Origin: a virus
DNA: 44,636 nt
Strand: one strand, 5' to 3'
Virus record (IMG/VR): IMGVR_UViG_3300032315_001445
Coordinates: 1-44,636 of that record
The first letter of the stretch is position 1. Every line of letters begins with the position of its first letter. Of the stretch, positions 7,367 through 14,287 are shown in pieces. The notes beneath the pieces were generated by a model. That model did no database searches. It saw nothing but the letters and a program-made list of their open reading frames with translations, and was not told the DNA's origin. A program made the translations under genes and the position numbers.

Positions 7367-7824
7367 CATTACTAGAAATATTCGTAATACTTATAGTACA
7401 TTGGATTGCTGACTTTGTATTACAAACAGATAAGCAAGCTAAAGGTAAGAGTAAGAATTGGGGCGATTTATTGGAACATACTCTTAGTTATAGTTCACTA
7501 TGGGGAATTGTTGGGTTTATTTATTTAGCAATTAGTTTCAAAGATTTTCCTTTTCAACCAACATCCAATTTATTAGTTATATTATACTTTGTATTAATTA
7601 CATTTATATGCCATACTATAACAGACTATTTTACTAGTAGATTAAATAGTAAATTAGTTCCTGAAAGATGGAATATAGTTTTAAATAATGGCGAAGGAAA
7701 TAAAACTTTTTAGAATTACCCTAAAGGAGAAAATTGGCATAATTTCTTTGTATCAGTAGGTTTTGACCAAATATTGCATTATGTACAGTTATTTACAACT
7801 TATTATTTACTAAAACAATTATGA
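7360..7824 (+). CDS. DUF3307-like membrane protein interrupted by in-frame TAG
   Basis: Residues 1-117 hold HWIADFVLQT, a central hydrophobic helix pair and ITDYFTSRLNSKL, the signature of DUF3307 inner-membrane proteins. A TAG stops the frame at 7711-7713. The same frame then continues for 36 codons with NWHNFFVSVGFDQILHY and LFTTYYLL, the expected C-terminal half of the family. It ends at TGA 7822-7824, overlapping the next ATG in the usual ATGA manner. The gene was therefore full length ancestrally. Either TAG is a recent nonsense mutation (or sequence error) or it is read through. TAG is not generally recoded here, because the long genes contain none in frame. Confidence 0.75.
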
Positions 7825-7970
7825 GTACAAAAATAATGAAATGCTCTTGTGAGCATGAATACCAAGATAAAACATACGGTAAGCACCAAAGAATTTTTAA
7901 TCCAACTACTAAAAAAGTTGGTGATAGAATTACTTATAGATGTACTGTATGTAGTAGAGAACAATCATAA
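7821..7970 (+). CDS. Small zinc-ribbon-like protein
   Basis: A 49-residue protein with paired cysteines, CSC near residue 8 and CTVC near residue 42, plus nearby His residues. This suggests a single zinc-binding ribbon. It overlaps the extended frame of the upstream gene by ATGA. It is the last gene before structured RNA copy 2. It could be a nucleic-acid-binding adaptor, but no family is recognised. Confidence 0.55.
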   Translation: MSTKIMKCSCEHEYQDKTYGKHQRIFNPTTKKVGDRITYRCTVCSREQS

Positions 7971-7984
7971 AAACCATACAGTAT

Positions 7985-8295
7985 AATACATAAGCTGTGT
8001 GTAAGGTTATAGAAGTCCTTTGAATTATAAAACGTCCAGAGTTTGATATTAGCTTAATAGAAGACTCTATAAACGAGCTTTTAAGGTAATGATAAAGCAA
8101 ACTATAATTCATAAAATACTGTCAGTAATGGCAGACTTGCATTCCACTTGGGAAAATGGAGGCTTTGTTATAGAAAGCTAATGAGATGCAAGAACTAGTT
8201 CCCAGCAAATAGATATAATCGTCGTAACTTATATCTATGTGACCCTACTTTTATCATTGGGCTAATAACCTGAGATTGGTAAAAAGGGTGCTAAA
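7985..8295 (+). ncRNA. Candidate large structured RNA, copy 2
   Basis: This shorter homologue of the RNA at 1024-1604 shows the same order of elements. TGAATTATA 8021-8029 pairs with TATAATTCA 8103-8111, followed by AAAA as in copy 1. CTTGCAT 8136-8142 pairs with ATGCAAG 8186-8192 and encloses TCCA/TGGA (8143-8160, loop CTTGGGAAAA) and GGCTTT/AAAGCT (8161-8179). Then come GTTCCCAGCAAATAG 8198-8212, ATAGATATAA 8209-8218 with TTATATCTAT 8229-8238, and ACCCT 8242-8246 plus TTTTATCA 8249-8256 with TGGTAAAA 8277-8284 plus AGGGT 8285-8289. Helices differ in sequence from copy 1 but still pair. It ends 21 bases before the next start codon. Confidence 0.75.
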
Positions 8296-8316
8296 TTAAA
8301 CTAAAAACTAAAAACA

Positions 8317-8538
8317 ATGACTAGAATAGACGAATTAACAGCAATTATTTCTTCACTAGAAACTAGAATAGCCTCAAACAATATTGTAGGCCAATCTACT
8401 AATATAGTTATTATAATTAATAGACTTATGGATTTATTAAAATATAGACAGGAGTATTTTAAATTACAAAATCCTGGTAAAGAATTGCCTAGCTATTTGA
8501 AGACAGAAAACATTACTCATTTTAAAGATTTTGAATAG
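8317..8538 (+). CDS. Small helical hypothetical protein
   Basis: A 73-residue, mainly helical protein containing RIDELTAIISSLETRIA and LMDLLKYRQEYF. It follows structured RNA copy 2 directly, with an A-rich leader, and so could be the RNA's regulated target. It ends in TAG; reading through would add only two codons. No family is recognised. Confidence 0.5.
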   Translation: MTRIDELTAIISSLETRIASNNIVGQSTNIVIIINRLMDLLKYRQEYFKLQNPGKELPSYLKTENITHFKDFE

Positions 8539-8539
8539 G

Positions 8540-8770
8540 ATGACTAAACCTGGATTTATATTAGATAGACTTAAATTATTATTTAGTAGTGATGATTTAG
8601 TTAATAAATTAAAGGTTTATAATGAATTTATTATTAAAAGGAATAAGCAACCTAAAAATGAAAAAATATGCTATTGTGGACATACTATTGATTGTAGTTG
8701 TGGTAATCCATCAATAGAAGAATTTACACATAATTTAATTAACAACAACATTAACGAAAAAAACTTATGA
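8540..8770 (+). CDS. Small hypothetical protein with cysteine cluster
   Basis: A 76-residue protein. I chose the ATG at 8540 (one base after the upstream stop) over an upstream TTG. Residues about 44-54 form CYCGHTIDCSCGN, a compact Cys/His cluster able to bind zinc. The rest is helical. It overlaps the next ATG by four bases. Function is unknown. Confidence 0.55.
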   Translation: MTKPGFILDRLKLLFSSDDLVNKLKVYNEFIIKRNKQPKNEKICYCGHTIDCSCGNPSIEEFTHNLINNNINEKNL

Positions 8771-8982
8771 ACACAAATGAATTAATTCAGTATGCAGCCC
8801 AATGCTATTTTTGGGTATTTATAGTATTGTTTATTATATCTTTTGCATTATTATTTACTGATGAGTATGCAGAAAATAAAAGAAATTCTATTAAAGGGGG
8901 CACTTTTTTTGGAAGTGAACCTGAAATGATATTAACTATAATAAGATGGGTATTGTTTTTCGTATCTATTAAATTAATGTAA
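8767..8982 (+). CDS. Small membrane protein with two predicted helices
   Basis: A 71-residue protein with two hydrophobic segments (residues about 14-30 and 54-70) joined by a charged loop with DEYAENKRNS. It is probably an inner-membrane protein. The start overlaps the upstream stop (ATGA), and its TAA shares a base with the next ATG. No family is recognised. Confidence 0.55.
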   Translation: MNTNELIQYAAQCYFWVFIVLFIISFALLFTDEYAENKRNSIKGGTFFGSEPEMILTIIRWVLFFVSIKLM

Positions 8983-9194
8983 TGAAAAGTGAGATACACC
9001 TAGATATATTAGGCAATCAGCCTAGTATAGGAAATATCATAGTATTTAAAGCTCCATATAGTTCTAAGCTACAATTAGGAACTATACATTCATTTACTAC
9101 ATCAGGATGCCCTAGTGTTGTAACAACAAATGACGATGGAGAACAGTATATTATTAGTGTAAAAAAGGAATTTTTAATCCATAAGTACGTATGA
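8982..9194 (+). CDS. Small hypothetical beta-rich protein
   Basis: A 70-residue protein whose sequence (PSIGNIIVFKAPYSSKLQLG, then EQYIISVKKEFLI) suggests a small SH3-like beta barrel. It overlaps both neighbours by one to four bases. No family is recognised. Confidence 0.5.
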   Translation: MKSEIHLDILGNQPSIGNIIVFKAPYSSKLQLGTIHSFTTSGCPSVVTTNDDGEQYIISVKKEFLIHKYV

Positions 9195-9544
9195 AAACAA
9201 AAGTAATAAATGTAGACCAATATGGTTTAACATTTGATGATGGTACTAAATTATCATCTACACATAGTCAAGATTGCTGTGAAAGTCACTCACTAACATT
9301 TGATGACTTAACCTTAAATGATTTTGAAACTTTAGAGTTTGATTTATCAAATGATAACTTTTTCAAAAAAGTACCTGAGTATGGAATAGAATTAATACCA
9401 ATTACTGGGTATTCTGTTAAAATTCCAGGGCACGGTTATAACAATGGATATTATGGTACAAACATAGATTTAGTGTTAACAGACAAAGATGAGCATATAA
9501 TCAAAACATATGATGTTTCTGAATGTCAAATTATAAAAGAATAA
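9191..9544 (+). CDS. Hypothetical protein
   Basis: A 117-residue acidic protein. It begins as a short beta hairpin (KTKVINVDQYGLTFDDGTKL) with HSQDCCESH, and then repeats the LTFDDLTL theme. The CC and His residues might bind a metal, but this is weak. Its start overlaps the upstream stop by ATGA. It is followed by about 40 bases without a gene. Confidence 0.5.
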   Translation: MKTKVINVDQYGLTFDDGTKLSSTHSQDCCESHSLTFDDLTLNDFETLEFDLSNDNFFKKVPEYGIELIPITGYSVKIPGHGYNNGYYGTNIDLVLTDKDEHIIKTYDVSECQIIKE

Positions 9545-9585
9545 CATGAATAAAAATGAAAATAATACCTAATCTATAAGCATGT

Positions 9586-9882
9586 ATGAAAGAATTTTTA
9601 AAAGAAATACAAGAGTTTATTGATAAAAACTCTGACAAATATAATATTGAAATAAGTATTAAAGATTGGAAAGGAAGTGGCCCTTATGGTAATGAAAATT
9701 CTAAACCAATAATGGATATTAAATTAACTGAAAAAGTATTAAGATGAAAACCAAATGGATATAGTGAGTTAGCTAAATATTTCGATGGTATTTATTGTAC
9801 TAACAGTTATAAAGATACTCTTAAAGGTAGTTTTTATAATTATGATGCAACAAATCTTGTTAAACAATTAAATGTATTTTAA
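9586..9882 (+). CDS. Hypothetical protein interrupted by in-frame TGA
   Basis: The frame from ATG 9586 codes 53 residues (MKEFLKEIQEFIDKNSDKY...) to a TGA at 9745-9747. It then stays open in the same frame for another 44 codons of protein-like sequence (KPNGYSELAKYFDGIYC ... LVKQLNVF) to TAA 9880-9882, two bases before the next ATG. No start codon in this frame could launch the second half separately. This looks like one gene of 98 residues broken by a nonsense codon or read through. TGA is a true stop elsewhere in the array. Confidence 0.55.
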
Positions 9883-9884
9883 AC

Positions 9885-10088
9885 ATGAAAATAAAACCTA
9901 TAATTTGTAATGCAGTAATAATTACTTTAGTTGCTTTATTATTATGTTATGTATTTGGTTCTTTAATGTGTGCTAATTTTGATATTACTGCATGGAATCC
10001 TGATATTAGAATACCCGTTTTTGCAGTTGGGTTATTTTTTACTATAATATGTAATTTTACATATTTAGTAAGTAATCTGAAACTTTAA
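9885..10088 (+). CDS. Small membrane protein with two predicted helices
   Basis: A 67-residue protein made almost entirely of two hydrophobic segments (residues about 8-30 and 46-64). It is probably inserted in the host inner membrane. It has only a two-base gap from the upstream frame. No family is recognised; small phage membrane proteins of this kind often affect the host envelope or superinfection. Confidence 0.5.
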   Translation: MKIKPIICNAVIITLVALLLCYVFGSLMCANFDITAWNPDIRIPVFAVGLFFTIICNFTYLVSNLKL

Positions 10089-10117
10089 TTTTAATTAACT
10101 TTTAACCTTTTATTATT

Positions 10118-10375
10118 ATGAGCTCTTTGTTAGACAAATCTGTAGCAGATGAAAAAACTCGCCTTAAAGCAACTTATTTTAAGTATTATGATAAGTTAAA
10201 ACCAGAAATAGCTAAAAAAGCTAAAGAAAATTGGAATTATAATTTTGCTAATCAGTATCATAACCCAATCTCCCTTGCCCATGCTATAAAAAATGGGTTT
10301 TCTTGGCCAAAAAATGAAGAAGACCATTGGCAAAAAATTGTTAATGGCACAAGTGAATGTATATTAAAAACTTAA
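10118..10375 (+). CDS. Small hypothetical protein
   Basis: An 85-residue soluble protein, helical at the N-terminus (LDKSVADEKTRLKATYFKYY) and aromatic at the C-terminus (NGFSWPKNEEDHWQKI). No domain is recognised. The leader contains the recurrent TTAACCTTTTATT element seen before other genes, so it may start a transcript or be a translation-initiation leader. Confidence 0.55.
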   Translation: MSSLLDKSVADEKTRLKATYFKYYDKLKPEIAKKAKENWNYNFANQYHNPISLAHAIKNGFSWPKNEEDHWQKIVNGTSECILKT

Positions 10376-10394
10376 CCCTTTAAATTAAAATTAA

Positions 10395-10862
10395 ATGAGT
10401 AAAATTACTAAAGTAGCTTTAATTGCAGTATTAACATTAATAACATTATTAATAGTGTTTTTAGTGTCAATATCTACTGCAAAAGCTCAGCCACAAGCAC
10501 AGTGTAATCCTAAATTAAAAGAAAGTGCTATCATAGTATTTGATTATGATAATCTAGTGTTTATTAACTATAATTTAACAGATTCTTCTTTAGAAATTTG
10601 TGAGACATTAGTTAATACTATTAAAAATCAGAAGCTAACTAGGTATCATAGCATTTATGAGAATCAAAAATGGGTATTTGGAGATTGCCCAATACTATCT
10701 TTATCCTATTATGCAGATAGAGATAATTTGGTATTCTTCCATCTACCATTAAGTGAAGTACTAATGAGTTCTTCGAAGAAGTTTAACATTATTTATGACT
10801 CTCGATGGTACAATTATAAACATGTAACTGATGAAAAAAGAAATACTAGCTTGGTGGAATAA
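10395..10862 (+). CDS. Secreted or periplasmic hypothetical protein
   Basis: A 155-residue protein with a clear signal peptide: positively charged start, hydrophobic core (residues about 7-27) and STAKA before QPQAQ, a plausible signal peptidase I site near residue 31. The mature part has three cysteines that could form disulfides in the periplasm. No family is recognised. The leader carries AACCCTTTAAATTAAA. The next small gene starts inside its 3' end. Confidence 0.6.
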   Translation: MSKITKVALIAVLTLITLLIVFLVSISTAKAQPQAQCNPKLKESAIIVFDYDNLVFINYNLTDSSLEICETLVNTIKNQKLTRYHSIYENQKWVFGDCPILSLSYYADRDNLVFFHLPLSEVLMSSSKKFNIIYDSRWYNYKHVTDEKRNTSLVE

Positions 10863-11007
10863 TTTAGATCGTCATGCTAAAATTAAAATTTTTGCAGAAT
10901 ATATTAGAATCTCTAGAAATATAATATCTTTTTTAGAGTTTCACCTTAATTATGAGTGTATACGAAGGATGTATCATGAAAAAAATACATACATTGATTG
11001 CGATTAA
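10831..11007 (+). CDS. Small hypothetical protein overlapping upstream gene
   Basis: A 58-residue frame from ATG 10831, overlapping the previous gene by 32 bases in another frame. The sequence (KKEILAWWNNLDRHAKIKIF, then ISFLEFHLNYECIRRMYHE) looks like a real amphipathic helical protein, and it fills the otherwise empty 10863-11025 gap. No family is recognised. Confidence 0.5.
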   Translation: MKKEILAWWNNLDRHAKIKIFAEYIRISRNIISFLEFHLNYECIRRMYHEKNTYIDCD

Positions 11008-11025
11008 TTTAAAAAACTAAAAAAC

Positions 11026-11385
11026 ATGAAAGTAAATAAAATAGTAATTCAGGCATTAGCAAGAAAGCTAATGTTAGAAATTAATGCTTTGAGAAATGCA
11101 AAATATAATTTGGAGTATGATAAAATTGTTAATGAGTGGTTTAAAACTAAAGACGGTAAAATACATAAAGCTTATTTAGATTTATGTGGAATTAAAAATG
11201 TTAGTTTGGGCACTTGTCCTCCTTTTAATGCTTTTTTCAACGATAAAGCGCTATCTCCTACAAGACGCGTGCATCAGCAAGAAATAGAAGATTTGATAGT
11301 ACTAAGTTTGGAAGAATCAAAAGACTTAGATGCTATAGCTAAAACTATAATTGCTAAATTTACTAATAAATTAAACCAATTTTAA
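11026..11385 (+). CDS. Hypothetical protein
   Basis: A 119-residue mixed protein with helical ends and a central SLGTCPPFNAFF segment, followed by TRRVHQQEIEDLIVLSLEES. No recognised domain. It is preceded by an A-rich leader (AATTTAAAAAACTAAAAAAC) and followed by the membrane-anchored hydrolase-like gene. Confidence 0.55.
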   Translation: MKVNKIVIQALARKLMLEINALRNAKYNLEYDKIVNEWFKTKDGKIHKAYLDLCGIKNVSLGTCPPFNAFFNDKALSPTRRVHQQEIEDLIVLSLEESKDLDAIAKTIIAKFTNKLNQF

Positions 11386-11396
11386 ATTTAAACCTT

Positions 11397-11915
11397 ATGA
11401 AAAGTATTTTGTTATTTGCGTGTATTTTTGCAATTATTATTGCATTATTTGCATTTGGGGATTATATGGATAAAGCTTATACTGAATCAGCAAGAGAAGA
11501 TAATATAAAGCTCAGATTAGATAAAATAGATTCTACTTTAGATAGGATAGATTCTACTATAGCTAAAATGAAACGTGATATAGTTGTTGCTCAAAGTAAA
11601 ACTAAAGAAAATAGAAAGGCTATAATGAAGTCTATTTCTAATTATTTTAGTGGACACCCAGATTCCATATTAATTATGCATCAAATTAAAAGTGAATCAG
11701 CTAATTTAAGTTCTAAAGCATTTATTAAGCATAATAACTTTGCTGGTATTATGAAAAATAATCAAATTAAGCATTATACACATTGGAAACAATGCATGAA
11801 TGATTATTTAAGAATTTTATCTAAGCAACCAGATAGAGCTAGAATATCATTTATAAAATGGATGCGTAGTTTTTATGGTACAGATTTAGCTTATTTCAAT
11901 AAGTACGATTCTTAA
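11397..11915 (+). CDS. Membrane-anchored glucosaminidase-like cell-wall hydrolase
   Basis: A 172-residue protein with an N-terminal membrane anchor (residues about 3-20), a heptad-rich coiled coil (about 32-65, with the repeat LDKIDSTLDRIDSTI) and a C-terminal domain. That domain contains QIKSESANLSSKAFIKHNNF (residues 96-115), which resembles the E-S-x-x-S...NN-F signature of phage and bacterial glucosaminidases. E100 would be the catalytic acid. The domain is short for the family (about 85 residues), so activity is uncertain. It could degrade peptidoglycan from the inner membrane during entry or lysis. It lies far from the amidase/holin cassette. Confidence 0.55.
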   Translation: MKSILLFACIFAIIIALFAFGDYMDKAYTESAREDNIKLRLDKIDSTLDRIDSTIAKMKRDIVVAQSKTKENRKAIMKSISNYFSGHPDSILIMHQIKSESANLSSKAFIKHNNFAGIMKNNQIKHYTHWKQCMNDYLRILSKQPDRARISFIKWMRSFYGTDLAYFNKYDS

Positions 11916-11917
11916 TT

Positions 11918-12115
11918 ATGTCTATAGCTGTTGGAGATAAATTAATTTATCAACCCAAACATTATGGTAGTTCACACTACGATAAATGTAGGGTAGCAAA
12001 AATAATAGACAGTGAACGAGTTAGTATAGTAACTATTTGTGGTGGAGATTGGGAAAATTACCTAAATTATTCATCACAGATAGTTGCTATATCTGACTTA
12101 AAGTCAGGATGGTAA
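11918..12115 (+). CDS. Small SH3-like hypothetical protein
   Basis: A 65-residue protein beginning SIAVGDKLIYQPKHYGSSHY, with further short strands (CRVAKIIDSERVSIVTI). The composition fits a small SH3-like barrel. It starts two bases after the upstream stop, and the next ATG follows its stop directly. No family is recognised. Confidence 0.55.
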   Translation: MSIAVGDKLIYQPKHYGSSHYDKCRVAKIIDSERVSIVTICGGDWENYLNYSSQIVAISDLKSGW

Positions 12116-12430
12116 ATGCATATTAGTGAATACCGATTGTTTCCATTAATAGAAGTAGAAGATGGTATACCAAAACCATTATCTAAGGAATCTGAATGGC
12201 TACTCAAAAATCACTTCAGTGGTAATCACAACGAAACAAGGTTAGCCTTTAATTTATTATTTAATAATAAAAAAGAACCTTTAGTATATATACCAAAAGA
12301 AGAAACATTTGAGTGGCCAAGAAAACGAAAACCTAATGCTTTTGAAAAAGCTGACAAAAAGCTATCAAAAGAAATCTCTAGAATTAAAAAGTCTCACCCT
12401 AACAAGTACAAAGATTATGCAAAACCCTGA
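12116..12430 (+). CDS. Hypothetical protein with basic C-terminus
   Basis: A 104-residue protein. The N-terminal half is mixed (YRLFPLIEVEDGIPKPLSKE), and the C-terminal half is strongly basic (WPRKRKPNAFEKADKKLSKE and on), suggesting nucleic-acid or acidic-partner binding. The next gene starts inside its last codons. Function is unknown. Confidence 0.55.
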   Translation: MHISEYRLFPLIEVEDGIPKPLSKESEWLLKNHFSGNHNETRLAFNLLFNNKKEPLVYIPKEETFEWPRKRKPNAFEKADKKLSKEISRIKKSHPNKYKDYAKP

Positions 12431-12608
12431 AAACATCAATCAAGTTAACGACAAAATGCCAAATATTCCTTTGCAAATTGATGAAATCAATAGTGAAATC
12501 ACCAAAACTAAAGCAAAGTTAGTAAATATTGCTGCATACCATAGAGAGCTTCAAGAAAAAATTAATGAGCTAGAGCATCTAAAAAATAAAGTAGAAGTGC
12601 CAGCATAA
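12417..12608 (+). CDS. Small coiled-coil protein
   Basis: A 63-residue protein. I chose ATG 12417, which overlaps the upstream stop by 14 bases, over an upstream ATG that would lie deep within the neighbour. Residues about 18-58 form a continuous amphipathic helix (QIDEINSEITKTKAKLVNI, then HRELQEKINELEHLKNK) with heptad spacing. It is probably an oligomerising small protein. Confidence 0.5.
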   Translation: MQNPENINQVNDKMPNIPLQIDEINSEITKTKAKLVNIAAYHRELQEKINELEHLKNKVEVPA

Positions 12609-12682
12609 TGGAATTGATAATGATTTTTTATGAAACTATTTGTGATATATTTAAAGCTTTAGGCTTTATAACAAACGAATAG
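12608..12682 (+). CDS. Possible 24-residue peptide
   Basis: A very short frame whose ATG shares a base with the upstream TAA (TAATG), the coupling style of this gene array. The peptide is hydrophobic to amphipathic (ELIMIFYETICDIFKALGF). It could be a real membrane-active micropeptide or chance. Only the coupling supports it. Confidence 0.25.
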   Translation: MELIMIFYETICDIFKALGFITNE

Positions 12683-12700
12683 TGTACTTAATTTTTAGTT

Positions 12701-13075
12701 ATGGATAGTAGTATTAGAAATGTTACAGCTGAGTATAATAATATTTTTATTAATTCAGTTAAAGAAGTAATTGATAAGGTTAAAAGAGTCAGAGATATGT
12801 ACTATTCTGATTCTATTGTTTCTTTAGAAATAAACGCCCCAACAAATTATAATGATAATGTTTTTTGTGCTCAAATAGACGTCGAACTAACAGCCACAGA
12901 GCATAATAAGATAGTTAGACCTGATGGAATTATCATTAATCCGATAAAAAGATATACATCGGTGTCAAGTGCAGATTTGTATAAATACATTTCTATACTT
13001 ATAAGACACAAAGAAACACAAAAACTAAAAATCATAATCAACTATGGGGTACCAGAAAGTCAAGATATCTCTTGA
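12701..13075 (+). CDS. Hypothetical protein
   Basis: A 124-residue protein with an N-terminal helix (FINSVKEVIDKVKRVRDMYY) and beta-rich remainder. No family is recognised. The next gene begins 32 bases before its end. Confidence 0.5.
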   Translation: MDSSIRNVTAEYNNIFINSVKEVIDKVKRVRDMYYSDSIVSLEINAPTNYNDNVFCAQIDVELTATEHNKIVRPDGIIINPIKRYTSVSSADLYKYISILIRHKETQKLKIIINYGVPESQDIS

Positions 13076-13292
13076 CACTAACGTGAGGGTAATCAAGGAT
13101 GGTAAATCAATTCCATTTAAGATTACCCCTTTATTTTTAGTAAAAAAAACGCAAGGGCAAATTATCAATGATATCAAAGCTATTGCTCATGATAAATATG
13201 GGCATGTATATGATATCACTGTGGATGGCCATAGCGTATCTTCAATTGAAGAAAAGTCTAATTATTTATTAAACAAAAACAAATTTCATTAA
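13044..13292 (+). CDS. Hypothetical protein
   Basis: An 82-residue alpha/beta protein (QKVKISLDTNVRVIKDGKSI, then KAIAHDKYGHVYDITVDGH). It overlaps the previous gene by 32 bases and lies one base before the next ATG. No domain is recognised. Confidence 0.5.
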   Translation: MGYQKVKISLDTNVRVIKDGKSIPFKITPLFLVKKTQGQIINDIKAIAHDKYGHVYDITVDGHSVSSIEEKSNYLLNKNKFH

Positions 13293-13293
13293 A

Positions 13294-13746
13294 ATGGAAA
13301 AGACTATGTTGGGATTAAAGTTATACTTTAAGCATGACTTTGAAACACGTAAAACTGAAGCTATATTAGCAGATGTACTAGTAGAAGATGAAAAAAAAGT
13401 TGATGTACCTATAATTACAGCATCAGCAATTGCTAGTATTAAAGATTGGGAAGCCAATAAAGAAATAGGTAGACGAAGAGCAGTTGGAGCTGCTATAGCT
13501 CTAGCTAGGTTAATAAAAAAAGTAAATAATAAGCATCATCCTAAATTGAAAAAAGAGATTATAGATAATGTAAGAACTAAGATGCCTAAAGTATGGAATG
13601 AATTTGTTAATCATCCATATGTAAAAAAAGAAAAAAAAGTAGAGCATTTAGTACATCAAGAAGGAGTGCACACCTTTTTAAGTGAGATAGGCACTAAAGT
13701 TTTGACTTCTATGTTTATTAGAGACGCACGAGCTACTACCCATTAA
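13294..13746 (+). CDS. Hypothetical basic protein
   Basis: A 150-residue protein that is acidic in its first third and then helical and basic (EIGRRRAVGAAIALARLIKK, then HHPKLKKEIIDNVRTKMPKV). It may bind nucleic acid, but no family is recognised. The start could be ATG 13294 or 13306. The MazG-like gene follows three bases after its stop. Confidence 0.55.
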   Translation: MEKTMLGLKLYFKHDFETRKTEAILADVLVEDEKKVDVPIITASAIASIKDWEANKEIGRRRAVGAAIALARLIKKVNNKHHPKLKKEIIDNVRTKMPKVWNEFVNHPYVKKEKKVEHLVHQEGVHTFLSEIGTKVLTSMFIRDARATTH

Positions 13747-13749
13747 GAT

Positions 13750-14103
13750 ATGGACTTAAAATTTGAAATACTAAAATTAGCTGAAGAAGCTACTGAGCTT
13801 AGTGAAGTTTGTATTAAAGCTGTAACTAAAGAAAAAGCTGTTAATGATGAACTAATAGATAAATTAGTAGAAGAAATGGGAGATGTAATAGCTAGAATTC
13901 ATTGTACTAAAAAAGCTATTAGAGAGCTTACAGGAGTAGATATATCAGAGAGAGTTATGAAAAGAGCTGAAGAAAAAAGAAGCCAAATAGAAAACTACTC
14001 TGTTCATAAAAGACTAGTTGTAGACTATTTAGCTTCTGAAAATAAAATTCTTGCCCAACCTAAAACTACAGAAGAACCAGTAAATGGAACAAACAGCAAC
14101 TAA
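13750..14103 (+). CDS. MazG-like nucleotide pyrophosphohydrolase
   Basis: A 117-residue all-alpha protein. LAEEATELSEV supplies the EExxE metal motif (E12, E13, E16), and VEEMGDVIARI supplies ExxD (E42, D45). These are the Mg-binding residues of MazG and related NTP pyrophosphohydrolases, which cleave NTPs to NMP and pyrophosphate. In phages they are thought to clear unusual nucleotides or lower alarmone stress; which applies here is unknown. The residues after about 85 form a variable tail. It overlaps the next gene by 20 bases. Confidence 0.75.
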   Translation: MDLKFEILKLAEEATELSEVCIKAVTKEKAVNDELIDKLVEEMGDVIARIHCTKKAIRELTGVDISERVMKRAEEKRSQIENYSVHKRLVVDYLASENKILAQPKTTEEPVNGTNSN

Positions 14104-14287
14104 GTACTTTGATTCTAACTTTAATTTATTAGAATCACCAGCAGATGTTAAAAATATAGCTTATAGAGTAGTTTCAGCTTCTAATAAAGTAGGTGTAACT
14201 TATTTAAAGCATTATAATGAAAAAGAGCTGTTTTTTGCACCAGTTAGCTCTCCTGCTGTAATAGATAAATTGCTTGCTTTAAGCTAA
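14084..14287 (+). CDS. Small hypothetical protein
   Basis: A 67-residue protein starting inside the end of the MazG-like gene. It looks globular (KYFDSNFNLLESPADVKNI, then VGVTYLKHYNEKELFFAPV). No family is recognised. Its stop overlaps the stop of the reverse-strand amidase by nine bases, so the two transcripts converge with no spacer. Confidence 0.5.
   Translation: MEQTATKYFDSNFNLLESPADVKNIAYRVVSASNKVGVTYLKHYNEKELFFAPVSSPAVIDKLLALS

Noticed and set aside
7930-8112. Open frame on the reverse strand (60 codons)
   Set aside because: It lies over the structured RNA copy 2 and the end of the zinc-ribbon gene. Its conserved bases are explained by RNA helices, and the protein is low-complexity Ile/Tyr.
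7360-9882. General reassignment of TAG or TGA to an amino acid
   Set aside because: Genes of 300 to 1300 codons contain no in-frame TAG or TGA, and TGA ends many genes in tight ATGA overlaps. Only two local interruptions exist.
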